Below, piece after piece: positions 1-9,683 of a stretch of 64,000 bases of DNA. The DNA comes from Oligoflexales bacterium. GTDB lineage: Bacteria; Bdellovibrionota_B; Oligoflexia; Oligoflexales; RGVZ01. A program made the position numbers and the translations under genes. The notes beneath the pieces were generated by a model that made no database searches, was not told where the DNA came from, and saw nothing but the letters and a program-made list of their open reading frames with translations. The stretch lies in NCBI GenBank assembly GCA_947445775.1, contig CANFEB010000005.1, positions 36,465-100,464 on the forward strand, written 5' to 3'. How positions within the stretch are numbered: the first letter of the stretch is position 1; each line of letters begins with the position of its first letter.

Positions 1-65
1 GGAATTCATCCATGGGCTGGAATAGGGGGGATACTTCGTGATATGACAAGCGAAATCGAGGATTG

Positions 66-1196
66 ATGGTGAAAGTTGCATTTGTACATGACTGGCTGGT
101 GACTTGCCGCGGCGGCGAAAAGGTGCTTGAGGCCCTGTTGCCGCTGTTTCCCGAGGCGCCGGTGTTCACGCTGTTCTATGACGCCGAAAAAATGCCGGAG
201 TCTATTCAACGCCGCAAAATTTTTTTTCCTGCCGGACTGAATCGCTTGCGACCGATTCGCAAAGCATTGTTGCCATTTTTGCCCGCTGCCATTGAAGCTC
301 TGCCACTGTTTGATTTTGATTTGTTGATCAGCACATCTTCCTGTGTCGCGAAGGGGGCTCTGCCGGGGCCGCTGGCAAGCCACCTCTGCTATATCCATTC
401 CCCCATGCGTTATGTCTGGGATCAACGCAACGAATACCTCGACCGCTTGCCACGGATTCCGCTGTTGCGAACATTGATCAATCGTCTGTCGGCAGATCTG
501 CGTCAGTGGGATGTCGTGTCGGCTAAGCGTGTGGATCAGTTCGTGGCGAATTCCAGGTTCGTTCAACAACGCGTCCGCCGTTTTTATGGGCGTGATGCAG
601 TGGTTGTTTATCCGCCGGTGGATACCGACCGATTTTTGAACGTGGCGAAGGCCAGGCAGACGGCGACAAATCTTAGCCCGTGCCGGACCGGAGATTATTA
701 TCTCGTTGCGGGTGCTGCGGTTTCCTACAAACGTTTTGATCTAGCAGTTGATGCCTGCAAGAAACTTGGTAGAAAACTGGTGATTGCCGGAGATGGCCCC
801 GAGTGGTCGGCGCTGAAGCGTCGCGGCGGGTCTGCCGTGGAGTTGGTTCACCGACCCAATGACGCGACCTGGGAGGCCCTCATGGGCGGTGCCCGGGCTC
901 TCTTGTTTCCTGGCGTCGAGGATTTCGGTATCACAGGTGTTGAAGCCATGGCGGCCGGTGCACCAGTGATTGCGCAGCGGGCAGGTGGTGCCCTTGATTT
1001 TGTCGAGGAGGGCCGCAGCGGTTTATTTTTCGACCGCCCGGAAGTCGACGACCTTGTGAATGCGATCAAAAGCTTTGAAGAAAATTTTGCGTTGGATCCC
1101 CAGGCTTTGGAAACTCAGGCCCGCAGGTTTTCGACCGCCGCTTTCCAAAATGCGATGAAGCAGGAAATTGACCGCCTGCTGCGAAACCAGCCATGA
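66..1196 (+). CDS. GT4 family glycosyltransferase
   Basis: Cytoplasmic retaining glycosyltransferase of family GT4, WbaZ-like, which would add a sugar from a nucleotide-sugar donor to a lipid-linked polysaccharide precursor. The N-terminal acceptor domain shows GGEKVLEAL near residue 17 and HSPMRYVWD near 120. The C-terminal donor domain carries GDGPEW and then the family signature EDFGITGVEAMAAG, whose acidic residues bind the donor. The ATG at 66 is preferred to the TTG at 63 given by the ORF track. The stop overlaps the start of the next gene (ATGA), so the two are translationally coupled. The sugar and acceptor cannot be told from sequence. Family assignment is confident. Confidence 0.88.
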   Translation: MVKVAFVHDWLVTCRGGEKVLEALLPLFPEAPVFTLFYDAEKMPESIQRRKIFFPAGLNRLRPIRKALLPFLPAAIEALPLFDFDLLISTSSCVAKGALPGPLASHLCYIHSPMRYVWDQRNEYLDRLPRIPLLRTLINRLSADLRQWDVVSAKRVDQFVANSRFVQQRVRRFYGRDAVVVYPPVDTDRFLNVAKARQTATNLSPCRTGDYYLVAGAAVSYKRFDLAVDACKKLGRKLVIAGDGPEWSALKRRGGSAVELVHRPNDATWEALMGGARALLFPGVEDFGITGVEAMAAGAPVIAQRAGGALDFVEEGRSGLFFDRPEVDDLVNAIKSFEENFALDPQALETQARRFSTAAFQNAMKQEIDRLLRNQP

Positions 1197-2572
1197 ACCA
1201 AAAACAAAAACAACTAGTCCGCATTGTCAGGCTCAGTATCGACATGGCTGCTGTCGTCATGGCTTGGCTGGCTGCGTATCAGGCCCGGTTTGCAATTTTC
1301 GAGACACCTAAAGGCATTCCGCCATTCGGGTTGTACCTGAAACTTGTTCCCTTCATCGTGGTGATCTGGGCGGTGGTCTTTTTTGCTAGTGGCTTTTACC
1401 GCCGCTCCCAAGGCCGGCGCTCGGCATTTGTTGAGGCCTTGGACATCATTCCTTCTTGCGGATTGGCCACGCTTGCCTTGGTGGCGTTCACATATTTTTA
1501 CGAAGAGTATCGTTACTCCCGGATTGTTATGATGGTGTTTGCGGGTCTTCAGCCGCTGTTGCTCATTGCCGGGCGTTCGTTTACCCGGAAGTTGTTTCGG
1601 TGGTACCGCCGCAAAAGCCCAACTCGCAACGTTTTGGTTGTTGCAACCAAGGCTCTTGCCAGCCAAGTGCTGGCGGCAACCGGAGAAATGGATTTGCTCC
1701 AGTCGCGGTGTGTGGGAACTGTGATCTTGGAAGACTCCAGCGCCGGTGTGGTCGTCGGTGCTCCCGACGATTGGCTGGAGCTGGTTGCAAGGCTTGAGGT
1801 CCATGCCATGGTGGTGGCTCTGCCCTATCGCATGCTTGGGGTCATCGAAGATCAATTGGCCGGGATAGCCGACCAGGTTCCCGACATCCGGATCATTCCT
1901 GATATGAGCCGCTTCACCCGGTTTGCATCTGGCATTGCCCTAGTCGACGGACAGCCCGTGATCAGCATCAACGAATCGCCACTGGCAGGGATGGGTCGCT
2001 TGATCAAGCGCGGCGTGGATATTTGCGGCGCTGTTGTGGGACTGGTTCTGTTTGGGCCGGTTATGGGGTTGATCGCGGTTTTAGTGCGATTGAGCTCACC
2101 GGGGCCAGTTCTTTACCGTCAAGAACGCATGGGCCTTGATGGCAACAGCTTCTGGATCCTGAAGTTTCGTTCCATGCCCGTGGATGCCGAAAAAAAATCT
2201 GGTGCGGTCTGGGCCAAGCCCGCTGACAACCGGGCCACCTGGCTGGGGAGTTTGCTCCGTAGCAGTAGTTTGGATGAGCTTCCGCAGTTTTTGAACGTCC
2301 TGCGTGGGGAGATGAGTCTGGTGGGTCCTCGCCCAGAACGTCCTGTATTTGTTGGTGAATTTAGAATGAAGATTCCCGGCTATATGCTGCGTCACAAGGT
2401 CAAGGCGGGGATCACCGGTTGGGCGCAAGTCAATGGTTGGCGGGGCGACACCAGTTTGGAAAAGCGCATCGAATGTGACCTTTTCTATATCCAGCATTGG
2501 TCGGTCTGGTTGGACCTTAGAATCATTTTTCTCACTGTTTTCAGGGGGTTCCTTAACAAGAACGCCTACTGA
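1193..2572 (+). CDS. Polyprenyl-phosphate hexose-1-phosphate transferase (WcaJ/WbaP type)
   Basis: Integral membrane initiating transferase that moves a sugar-1-phosphate from a UDP-sugar to undecaprenyl phosphate, the first committed step of repeat-unit assembly. Several hydrophobic segments occupy roughly residues 10-140, followed by a nucleotide-binding-like middle. The C-terminal bacterial sugar transferase domain starts near [11 protein letters not shown] and carries [27 protein letters not shown] and [10 protein letters not shown], all hallmark motifs. Its length of 459 residues fits the exopolysaccharide transferase family. Its start overlaps the upstream glycosyltransferase by 4 bp. 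A CT-rich microsatellite begins immediately after the stop codon. Whether the sugar is glucose or galactose is undetermined. Confidence 0.92.
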   Translation: MNQKQKQLVRIVRLSIDMAAVVMAWLAAYQARFAIFETPKGIPPFGLYLKLVPFIVVIWAVVFFASGFYRRSQGRRSAFVEALDIIPSCGLATLALVAFTYFYEEYRYSRIVMMVFAGLQPLLLIAGRSFTRKLFRWYRRKSPTRNVLVVATKALASQVLAATGEMDLLQSRCVGTVILEDSSAGVVVGAPDDWLELVARLEVHAMVVALPYRMLGVIEDQLAGIADQVPDIRIIPDMSRFTRFASGIALVDGQPVISINESPLAGMGRLIKRGVDICGAVVGLVLFGPVMGLIAVLVRLSSPGPVLYRQERMGLDGNSFWILKFRSMPVDAEKKSGAVWAKPADNRATWLGSLLRSSSLDELPQFLNVLRGEMSLVGPRPERPVFVGEFRMKIPGYMLRHKVKAGITGWAQVNGWRGDTSLEKRIECDLFYIQHWSVWLDLRIIFLTVFRGFLNKNAY

Positions 2573-2573
2573 C

Positions 2574-2607
2574 CTCTCTCTCTCTCTCTCTTTCTCTCTT
2601 TCTCTCT
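2574..2607. repeat. CT-rich simple sequence repeat
   Basis: About 34 bases of nearly pure CT dinucleotides, interrupted by two TTT steps, start one base after the stop codon of the sugar transferase and lie upstream of the next promoter. Runs of this kind can change length by polymerase slippage. Here it is outside any reading frame, so an effect could only be on transcription or mRNA. The antisense ORF across it (Arg/Glu repeats) is an artefact. Confidence 0.85.
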
Positions 2608-2646
2608 GCGCTATTTTATCGATTATATAGATTCTATTAAAAACCA

Positions 2647-2673
2647 TTGACACCATTAAAATGATATTATAAT
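2647..2673 (+). promoter_or_regulatory. Near-consensus sigma70-type promoter
   Basis: A perfect TTGACA at 2647-2652 and a perfect TATAAT at 2668-2673 are separated by 15 bp, shorter than the preferred 17. It would drive the metzincin-like lipoprotein gene through a leader of roughly 110 nt. The leader contains a perfect hairpin, GGCCTA-TCCAC-TAGGCC, near 2695-2712. Two perfect hexamers are seen directly; activity is inferred. Confidence 0.55.
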
Positions 2674-2788
2674 GTATGCCTATCGTTGGGGACCGGCCTA
2701 TCCACTAGGCCCCCCATGATAGTGGGCGTGATTCGGGCTAGTCGATGTTGTTGCTGTGTTTTCTGTTGCCGTTGTTGTGGGGTTGCCT

Positions 2789-3358
2789 GTGAATAGTTCC
2801 CGTTCCATTTTTCGGACTGCGTGTTTGGCATTTTTCGTTACTGCGTGCGGGATGCCAGTCCAAGACAAAAGCGTGAAAAATTTTATTCTGACTTGCGTGG
2901 ATGCGGACAGCGCCATGCACGATAGTTTTCGCGCATTGGTCCACCAATATAATACCGAAGCAGGCATTGAAGCCCTTCATTATTCTTCGATCGAAGGCGA
3001 TGCCAACAGTCCGATCTACCTGAGCAAAGGGTTAAACCTGCGCGATGGCAAAGTCGGTTGGGGGCAGTGGCTTTCCGAAACAGAAGAACGTCGCCGGTAT
3101 GTGCCTCAGCCAGAAGCCATCAGAACAACAAGCTATTCCATGAGGCTTGAGCTGGACGAAGAGTTCGTCAAATTGAAAATAAATTCAATCAAGGACGCAG
3201 ACAAGAACGACATCCGAAAGCTTTTCTATCACGAAGCCGGCCATGGCATGCAGATGCTGCACCATCCAGACCAGAGCAACGTGATGTATTACGACATCAC
3301 GGGTGAGAAGAATTTTACGGCTTATTTTGCCGACGTTCGCACTTTTTTCGCAAATTGA
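2789..3358 (+). CDS. Metzincin-like zinc metalloprotease lipoprotein
   Basis: Predicted secreted lipoprotein protease. A short basic N-terminus is followed by a hydrophobic stretch ending in the lipobox VTAC, so the mature protein would start at that Cys. The C-terminal third has HEAGHGMQMLH, which fits HExxHxxxxxH with three zinc-binding histidines and a catalytic Glu, followed by SNVMY, which resembles the metzincin Met-turn. The position where metzincins usually have Gly between the second and third His is Gln. I chose the GTG at 2789 because GGGG lies just upstream and it gives a compact signal peptide; the ORF track starts at an earlier GTG (2756). The patatin-like gene follows 12 bp later, so they probably form an operon. 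The substrate is unknown. Confidence 0.7.
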   Translation: MNSSRSIFRTACLAFFVTACGMPVQDKSVKNFILTCVDADSAMHDSFRALVHQYNTEAGIEALHYSSIEGDANSPIYLSKGLNLRDGKVGWGQWLSETEERRRYVPQPEAIRTTSYSMRLELDEEFVKLKINSIKDADKNDIRKLFYHEAGHGMQMLHHPDQSNVMYYDITGEKNFTAYFADVRTFFAN

Positions 3359-3370
3359 GGTTGAACTTTT

Positions 3371-4831
3371 ATGTTGATCCGAACGAATAAAAAGCAGAGT
3401 GCGGCAAGCGCCACCATCATCGCCACCATCGCCACCATCGGCATCGCCGGGACTTTGGCTGCCTGTGGCAAGACCGCTGCCAACTCCCCAGTGGAAACAG
3501 GGCCCGATGCTGAATCGCTGCTACCGTTTTTGCCAAATCAAGTCATGCGCACCATCACCACATCTCGTGGCATGGCCATGCAAATTCTCAATGATCGTAG
3601 AGATGCCATCAATCCAAAAGTTGTGCTGACCTTTCAGGGCAAAGGCACGGCTGTGACCTGGGATATTGGCGTGGTCAAGGCAGCCTACGAACGCATGCCG
3701 ATTCTGCGCGGCGAAGCTAATGCCCAGGGCATGGCGGCCGGCGATGTTGTGGTGACCGGAAACAGCAGCGGGGCATTGCTTGCCGCCTGGTTCAGCTGCC
3801 GGGGGATCACGGCCGAGTCCATCCAAGGCGCTCAGGGCATCAACAGTGGATTTCCCGAATCACTTGTAAAGGAAAATGTTGGCGAAAAGTTTAGGGAGAT
3901 TCTTGGGGCCATCAGCGATGGCAAGGAATTTGGCCAGCCGATGGACTTGATCATGCCCCTGGTGGATCAGATTGCCTTAGATGGCGCGTGTGTTCCGAAG
4001 CTACCAACCGTGATTTTGGCATCAAACCAAGATATTAACGATAACCGTCGCTGGCTTTTCACCGATGGGAGAAGTTCGCGTTCTTTTGACATCACCGATT
4101 TTTCCTACTCGCAGCGAAAAAGTTCCCTGACTTTCGATTCACAAAAAGTCGGTAAGATTTGCACCTACTTTGCTGATCCCGTCATGTTCCGTTACTTGAC
4201 GGAAAATATGACCCAGGAAGAACGCCTTTGCGACGTCCGCTTGATCGAAAATGGCGACGATATGAAGATGGCTATTTTGGCCAGCATTGCCGAGCCGACG
4301 TACTTTATTCCAGTCCAAGATCCTGTGGACGCCAAGCTCGTTCGTTTTGATGCCCCGGGCGTTGCGAAGACCCGTCGTGTTTATAACGGTGGATTTTCCA
4401 TGCCGGGCGTAGTCCAGGACGTAAAGCGTTTGTTTCCAGAAGCGCGTGCTATTGGCACCGGCCGCTGGGAATATAGCAATGCCGAGGTTGCGGTCATGTA
4501 CAGCTGGTACGATATCAACCTGAACAATCTTCAGGAGCGGTCGCGCTGGTGGAATGACCTCGAGACTTTTCCAACGGATGCGCAGAAGTCGAGGCTTCTC
4601 GAGCGGCCGGCTGGCCTGTCAGGTGCGGGACTGTCGCGTCGTTACCAGGAAGAAATCAATATGGGTTACCAGCGCGGGATCGCTTGTTTGCAGCCAGGGA
4701 ATGCCTGTTTGCCCGTGCGCAGCACAACATTTGGGCGCGATTCAAATAAGCCTGCTTTCACGAAGCCGGCCGGCCAACCGGGTGGGCTTGAGATCAAAAC
4801 TCGTCAGGGGCTCGATCCGTTTTTACAATAG
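3371..4831 (+). CDS. Patatin-like phospholipase family lipoprotein
   Basis: Predicted lipoprotein with a signal sequence ending in LAAC near residue 32. The patatin fold is suggested by an early region with FQGKGTAVTWDIGVVKAAYE (an oxyanion-loop-like segment) and by the nucleophile elbow GNSSG (GxSxG) near residue 133. In patatins the second catalytic residue is the Asp of a DG[GA] motif; the matching place here reads YNGGF, with Asn instead of Asp, so activity may be reduced or the dyad may be elsewhere. It follows the metalloprotease lipoprotein closely and its end overlaps the convergent lipoprotein gene by 9 bp. The family call is fairly secure; enzymatic activity is uncertain. Confidence 0.72.
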   Translation: MLIRTNKKQSAASATIIATIATIGIAGTLAACGKTAANSPVETGPDAESLLPFLPNQVMRTITTSRGMAMQILNDRRDAINPKVVLTFQGKGTAVTWDIGVVKAAYERMPILRGEANAQGMAAGDVVVTGNSSGALLAAWFSCRGITAESIQGAQGINSGFPESLVKENVGEKFREILGAISDGKEFGQPMDLIMPLVDQIALDGACVPKLPTVILASNQDINDNRRWLFTDGRSSRSFDITDFSYSQRKSSLTFDSQKVGKICTYFADPVMFRYLTENMTQEERLCDVRLIENGDDMKMAILASIAEPTYFIPVQDPVDAKLVRFDAPGVAKTRRVYNGGFSMPGVVQDVKRLFPEARAIGTGRWEYSNAEVAVMYSWYDINLNNLQERSRWWNDLETFPTDAQKSRLLERPAGLSGAGLSRRYQEEINMGYQRGIACLQPGNACLPVRSTTFGRDSNKPAFTKPAGQPGGLEIKTRQGLDPFLQ

Positions 4832-6106
4832 CGGGCAATAGCGGTTTTCGAACCTCTGCTCCAGATCCAGGCATGGACTGGCGCGAAGCTGGGGCGGGCC
4901 GAAAGGCGAAGTCGCTTCGTAGGTGAAGCACCAGCCCGCTGAACGCTGAACCATGAAAACGCTGTGATCGGCGGCAGTCAGAATGCAGCCCGAGCGGACA
5001 GCTCCATTTGGTTCTGACTTCAAACCGTGGGCTTCCAGCATTTTTCCCCAGCAAGCCACGCACATTCCGTCAATAAAAACTCCAGAATCAAATGGTCGGT
5101 TCGCGTTCGGATCTTCTGGCGTGCAGGTGTCAATCCAGAGTTTGACCTTGCCGCACTCGGTGGCCGTGCAGTCCTCATGCTTCATATTGATGATGATTCC
5201 GCCCGGCTGAAGATCGACTTTGGCCAAGGGTTTTTCCCGATTGGCGGCCAGAAATTCTGCGGCCTCCTTGCCGCAGCGCGGCTCATCGGCAAGGCGTGCA
5301 AACGTGACGGATTCCAGTTTCAAATCAGAAAGAAGTTCGCCGGCGGCCGCCTGGGCTGTGCCATGGCAATTCGGCATCCCAAAGGTAGTCCTAGCCGCAG
5401 ACTGGCTGCGCGTTAGATCAATGACGAACGGGTCATTCCACGCCAAGTTAATATTTTTTGGATCCTTGACCTTATGAATGCGTTGGACGCCTTCATGACA
5501 AACGGGTGTCGCGACGCGCTTTTTGGCCTGATAACCGCTGCCACCTGGTGGGCAAGTCTCGCGAATGAAACAACCAGACTCGGTCATTCGAACTAAATCA
5601 GTGCAGTCGGGCGCCATCATTTCTGAGACGGCATCTGCAATCTTTTTTCTCACCCCAGAGGCATCGTCTGATGAGGAACACCAGTGGGTCATTCGTTCAC
5701 TGTAATGGACAACCAAGGCGTTGGTCAGGCTTTCGAGGCACAAAACGTTTTTGGCACCGCCGGCGGCGAAATCATCGGGCCAGTTTTGAACAATCCGGTT
5801 TTCAACGAGTTGATGCCAGCGGGTCGAGGTGACAGGATCCGCGATGCATTTCGATAAAATCGCGTTGGCGTCGGTAACTTCTTCGCGGCTTGCACCGTAG
5901 GTGTTGTTGTTGCAGGCCCGCTGAAGTGCTTCAGAGGTTTCCATGGTCCAGAGTTGCGCGGCATTGTTGCGGGGTGCAGTTGTTTGGCAGCCCTGTAAAA
6001 GGGCTGCCCCAAGCGCAACCAAAAGGGCTGCCCCAAGTGCAACTATAAAGTCTGCGCTTGGGGCATTTGGGCCGGTCAAAAAAAATCGTGGGTCAGTACG
6101 TTGCAT
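4823..6106 (-). CDS. Cysteine-rich lipoprotein of unknown function
   Basis: I do not recognise this protein. The N-terminus is a signal peptide ending in the lipobox LQGC, and the mature part is about 380 residues with many cysteines (over a dozen), suggesting disulfides in the periplasm or at the surface. The hydrophobic core of the signal peptide has been lengthened by a 24-bp tandem duplication that encodes VALGAALL twice. The ORF track starts at 6130; I prefer the ATG at 6106, which still overlaps the 3' end of ald and implies translational coupling. It is the last gene of the minus-strand unit recQ, MBL hydrolase, ald, lipoprotein. Confidence 0.7.
   Translation of the reverse strand: MQRTDPRFFLTGPNAPSADFIVALGAALLVALGAALLQGCQTTAPRNNAAQLWTMETSEALQRACNNNTYGASREEVTDANAILSKCIADPVTSTRWHQLVENRIVQNWPDDFAAGGAKNVLCLESLTNALVVHYSERMTHWCSSSDDASGVRKKIADAVSEMMAPDCTDLVRMTESGCFIRETCPPGGSGYQAKKRVATPVCHEGVQRIHKVKDPKNINLAWNDPFVIDLTRSQSAARTTFGMPNCHGTAQAAAGELLSDLKLESVTFARLADEPRCGKEAAEFLAANREKPLAKVDLQPGGIIINMKHEDCTATECGKVKLWIDTCTPEDPNANRPFDSGVFIDGMCVACWGKMLEAHGLKSEPNGAVRSGCILTAADHSVFMVQRSAGWCFTYEATSPFGPPQLRASPCLDLEQRFENRYCPLL
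5997..6044. repeat. 24-bp tandem duplication within a signal peptide
   Basis: Two adjacent copies of a 24-bp unit (AAAAGGGCTGCCCCAAG followed by CGCAACC or TGCAACT), 22 of 24 bases identical, encode an in-frame duplication of eight hydrophobic residues in the lipoprotein signal sequence. Confidence 0.85.
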
Positions 6107-7193
6107 GGGGAATATTGAGGGCATCGGCAACGGCCTTGTGGGTCAACTTGCCATTAAAGCTGTTGAGCCCCTTACGCAATGCCTCTGATTCATCAAGGGC
6201 ACGGGCCAATCCTTTGTTGACGAGCTCCAGGGCGTACTTGATGGTGACGTTGGTCAGTGCGTAGGTCGAAGTCTTTGGCACATCACCGGGAATGTTGGTG
6301 ACGCCGTAGTGAAGAATGCCTTCTTCAATGAAGACAGGGTCATCGTGCGTGGTGGCACGGATGGTCTCGACGCAACCGCCTTGGTCGATGGCAACATCCA
6401 CGACGACAGAATCCGGCTCCATGGTGCGGACTATTTCGCGGCTGACCAGGCACGGAGCCTTGGCGCCGGTGATAAGCACCGCCCCGACCAATAGGTCTGC
6501 CTCACGGACTGCTTTGGAAATGTTTTCCGGATTCGACATCAATGTCTGGATGTTGTTTCCAAAAATATCGTCCAAGTAAGCCAACCGCGCTGGATTTACA
6601 TCCAAGATGGTGACTTGCGCGCCAAGGCCAATGGCCATCTTGGCCGAGTTAATGCCGACAACCCCGCCGCCAATGATGGCCACGCGACCGCGGGCTACAC
6701 CCGGAACCCCACCAAGTAAAACGCCTTTGCCGCCATTATGTTTTTGCAAACACTGGGCGCCGACTTGCACGGCCATGCGTCCGGCAACTTCACTCATGGG
6801 TGTGAGCAGTGGTAGGGATCCATTGGCGAGTTCGATGGTTTCATAGGCAATCGCAGTAACTTTACGGTCGAGCAATGCTTTGGCAAGTTCAGGAACTGCG
6901 GCAAGATGTAGGTAGGTGTACAAAATTTGGCCGGCACGCATCCGGGAATATTCTTCCGGGATCGGCTCCTTCACCTTCATGATCATCTCGGCATCATCCC
7001 AAACCTGCTTCGCCGAGTTTATGATGGTGGCTCCCGCAGCAACGTAGCGCGAGTCAGGAATGCCTGCGCCAATTCCTGCACCTTTTTCGATGATGACTTT
7101 GTGACCGCTAGCAACAAGGGCTTCAACACCACCTGGAACAACAGCAACACGATTTTCGCGGTTCTTAATTTCCTTGGGAATACCGATCAGCAT
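6093..7193 (-). CDS. ald: Alanine dehydrogenase
   Basis: NAD-dependent oxidative deamination of L-alanine to pyruvate and ammonium, cytoplasmic. The N-terminus [22 protein letters not shown] is the family signature, with the substrate-binding Lys/Arg and Pro-Lys-Glu. [10 protein letters not shown] near residue 75 carries the catalytic Lys region and YLHLA the catalytic His. The Rossmann segment [17 protein letters not shown] near residue 170 binds NAD. At 366 residues it matches the usual 360-375. It sits between an MBL hydrolase upstream and a lipoprotein that overlaps its 3' end. The assignment is highly confident. Confidence 0.96.
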   Translation of the reverse strand: MLIGIPKEIKNRENRVAVVPGGVEALVASGHKVIIEKGAGIGAGIPDSRYVAAGATIINSAKQVWDDAEMIMKVKEPIPEEYSRMRAGQILYTYLHLAAVPELAKALLDRKVTAIAYETIELANGSLPLLTPMSEVAGRMAVQVGAQCLQKHNGGKGVLLGGVPGVARGRVAIIGGGVVGINSAKMAIGLGAQVTILDVNPARLAYLDDIFGNNIQTLMSNPENISKAVREADLLVGAVLITGAKAPCLVSREIVRTMEPDSVVVDVAIDQGGCVETIRATTHDDPVFIEEGILHYGVTNIPGDVPKTSTYALTNVTIKYALELVNKGLARALDESEALRKGLNSFNGKLTHKAVADALNIPHATY

Positions 7194-7226
7194 TTTTAGT
7201 CCTTTATGACTGGTCCGATTGGCGAA

Positions 7227-8027
7227 CTATAGCACCAGAGGGCATACGACGCTAAGGCCATCAAATGCCAGCTGGATATTTGTGGGTAATGACTCGCTTA
7301 TTGCGTGATAATCAATTTCATGGCCAAGATGCGTTATAACCCCCTGTTTTGCTTTAATTTTTTCGATAATGGCCACAGTCTCTGGGATGCTGCTATGGGT
7401 CGGGTGGGATTCCATCTTCAGACCGCTGGCGACGATTGTATGGACTTGGCCCTTCCACCTTTCCAGCAATTCTTCTGGCAGGCTTTTGAAATCCGTTGCG
7501 TAAACAAATGGCCCGACCTTGAAAACGCTGGTGGTCGCGTCGCCATGGTGAGCAGACGCCATCTCAACGTCAACTCCGAAAATGTTAAAAGCCAATCCGG
7601 GTATGATTTCGTGAAGGATCACCTTTGGTTTGGTTCCGTGATAGGCCGTGTTCTGGAAAGCATAGGAAAAGCGGGTTTGCAAATCGTCCAGATGTTGGCG
7701 GGCGGCGTGAATGAAAATGGGAACGTCGCTTTGGAAGAAAAAGGCCCGCAAGTCATCAAATCCGTGGCAATGATCGGAGTGCGTGTGGGTGTAGATGACG
7801 TGTTCGATGTTGCGCACGCCCTCGCGGATCATCTGCAGGCGAAATTCTGTCGCCGTGTCGAAAATAACATGCTGGCCCTCAGGAAAAGTGAGCATGATTG
7901 AAGATCGAGTCCGCTGATTTTTTGGGTCATTCGAAGTGCAAACGGCACAGGAGCAAGCAATCACCGGACATCCCGGCGAACTTCCGCAGCCAAGGATCGT
8001 AATCTTAATGTTTTGCTGACGGTGCAT
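7227..8027 (-). CDS. MBL-fold metallo-hydrolase (PhnP-like)
   Basis: Metallo-beta-lactamase fold hydrolase of the PhnP/PqqB-like branch, probably a cytoplasmic phosphodiesterase. After the first strand comes LGCGSSPGCP and a cysteine cluster CSCAVCTSND followed by RTRSS, typical of this branch. The dinuclear metal motif HTHSDHCHG (HxHxDH) lies near residue 80 and further His residues (SAHHGD, LGHEID) complete the site. The ORF track starts at 8135 inside recQ; the methionine at 8027 begins the recognisable domain and leaves a 23-bp overlap with the recQ end, consistent with an operon. The precise substrate is unknown. Confidence 0.85.
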   Translation of the reverse strand: MHRQQNIKITILGCGSSPGCPVIACSCAVCTSNDPKNQRTRSSIMLTFPEGQHVIFDTATEFRLQMIREGVRNIEHVIYTHTHSDHCHGFDDLRAFFFQSDVPIFIHAARQHLDDLQTRFSYAFQNTAYHGTKPKVILHEIIPGLAFNIFGVDVEMASAHHGDATTSVFKVGPFVYATDFKSLPEELLERWKGQVHTIVASGLKMESHPTHSSIPETVAIIEKIKAKQGVITHLGHEIDYHAISESLPTNIQLAFDGLSVVCPLVL

Positions 8028-9609
8028 GGCCGGAGGCTTTCTTCCGAGGTTTGGCGTTATCCGCGAGAGTTTCCTTGAAATATGAATCGAGAATGCGCTT
8101 TCCCGCAGACTTGGATCGCGCAGCGCTCTGGGCATAAAGGCGCATTTTTTCTAGTTTGAAAAATGATTCGTTGCGCCGGAATTCGTACCTCCTCCAAAAG
8201 GAATCCAAGTCCACCGGAACAGCGCCGGTGAAGAGCGTATTGTTCATTCCAAAAGCGTCGTCATGCCGATTGGAGGACGAACTTGTCATGCTTTTAAAAA
8301 GGTTTTCACGGCAGCCATATTCGATTGCAAACTCCACGTCGCGTTGTTTGGCCTTAGGATGTCCGCGAAGAAAAGCAGCAATCATCGCATCCCGGTCACG
8401 GCCAGAGGCAGCTGCCTGATCGCATTCCCGGATGCAGGTTTCCACAACAGCCCTGGCTAACACTGTTTCCGGGAATTGCATTTCAACCATGAAGCGCAGG
8501 GTATGGTAGTCCCGTGGGTGATAAACCAAGGTCGCAACCGCCGGACGTCCATCGCGGCCCGCTCGCCCTGTTTCCTGCAAATACTGCTCAAGATTTTGCG
8601 GCAGGCCCGCATGAATCACCGTCCGGATGTCGTGCTTGTCAATGCCCATGCCAAAGGCGCTGGTGGCCACCATGCACGGAATTTTTCCACTGAGAAAATC
8701 ATCCTGCTCCCGGGACCGTAGCGCACTGTCGAGGCCACCGTGGTACAGCGCCGCACGAATTTTTTTTCGGGAGATATCTGCGTGAATGGTTTCGGCCGAC
8801 TTTCGTGTGGCCGCATAGATGATCGTGGCTCCGGATTTTTCCAAAATTGAATCCACTGCGAGTTCGATCACAATTTTTGATTGATCTTTGAATGTGCCGG
8901 GCTGGATCACATTGAGCGAGATATTTTCGCGGGCAAAATCGGCGATGAACATCTGCGGATTGCGTAGCCCCAAATTAGTGATCATGTCGGACCTGATTCC
9001 TGGCGAAGCCGTCGCGGTCAGGGCCATGCGTATGGCAGCAGGGAAGGACTGTAGAAATAATCCAATGTTGCGGTACTCGGGCCGGAAGTTGAAGCCCCAC
9101 TGGCTGGAGCAGTGGGCTTCGTCCACTGCCACCAGGAAAACATCACGGCTCGCGGCCAGACGGTCCCGGAAATTGGCGTTGGCAAGCCGCTCGGGGGATA
9201 TGAACAGCAGGGCAGCCTTGCCGGAGTCGATATTTTGCCATTGCGCGGTCCGGTCTTCCTGGGACTGGGTGCGGTCAAACAGCGCGCATTCCAGGCCCCG
9301 GCTCTGCAGGCGCGTTGCCTGGTCACGCATCAATGCAATCAAGGGCGATACCACCAGCACGAGGCGGCGGGCAGAGGGAGGTAGCAGCATTTCAGAGGCT
9401 GCCGGCAAGGCAAAACAAAGGGTTTTGCCACTCCCCGTGGGGGAGACCGCCAGGCAGTCTTGGCTGGAATCTATGGCATCAAGCACCTGGAGCTGAAAGT
9501 CACGGAGTTTTTCCAAGCCAAAAACAGAACGCGCAGTTTGCGAGCGGGTGATGGCTTTTGTTGTGTCTAAAGGTCTTGCCGTCAGTGTTTGGATCGGATT
9601 TTGAATCAT
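8005..9609 (-). CDS. recQ: RecQ-family ATP-dependent DNA helicase
   Basis: 3'-5' superfamily 2 DNA helicase for recombination and repair. Motif 0 region FGLEKLRDFQLQVLDAI, motif I SPTGSGKTLCFALPA, motif II DEAHCSSQWGFNFRPEY with the RecQ aromatic loop, motif III TATAS, and motifs V/VI ATSAFGMGIDKHDIRTVIHAGLP and QETGRAGRDG are all visible. After the helicase core the protein is short: I see no clear HRDC domain, and the zinc-binding region is reduced to scattered Cys residues (CIREC, YGCRENL). At 534 residues it is a short RecQ-like protein, so the subgroup is uncertain. It is divergent from lysC with about 75 bp between them. Confidence 0.88.
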   Translation of the reverse strand: MIQNPIQTLTARPLDTTKAITRSQTARSVFGLEKLRDFQLQVLDAIDSSQDCLAVSPTGSGKTLCFALPAASEMLLPPSARRLVLVVSPLIALMRDQATRLQSRGLECALFDRTQSQEDRTAQWQNIDSGKAALLFISPERLANANFRDRLAASRDVFLVAVDEAHCSSQWGFNFRPEYRNIGLFLQSFPAAIRMALTATASPGIRSDMITNLGLRNPQMFIADFARENISLNVIQPGTFKDQSKIVIELAVDSILEKSGATIIYAATRKSAETIHADISRKKIRAALYHGGLDSALRSREQDDFLSGKIPCMVATSAFGMGIDKHDIRTVIHAGLPQNLEQYLQETGRAGRDGRPAVATLVYHPRDYHTLRFMVEMQFPETVLARAVVETCIRECDQAAASGRDRDAMIAAFLRGHPKAKQRDVEFAIEYGCRENLFKSMTSSSSNRHDDAFGMNNTLFTGAVPVDLDSFWRRYEFRRNESFFKLEKMRLYAQSAARSKSAGKRILDSYFKETLADNAKPRKKASGHAPSAKH

Positions 9610-9683
9610 CCATCCGTTTTACGTGAATTGACGGTCGCCGGGGAAGGGATATCTTGGCTATAATTGAGGATATGATATTGCCT

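Noticed and set aside
2096-2656. Antisense ORF with Arg/Glu repeats across the CT tract
   Set aside because: It is the reverse strand of the sugar transferase gene plus the microsatellite; the Arg-Glu repeats come from the GA dinucleotides.
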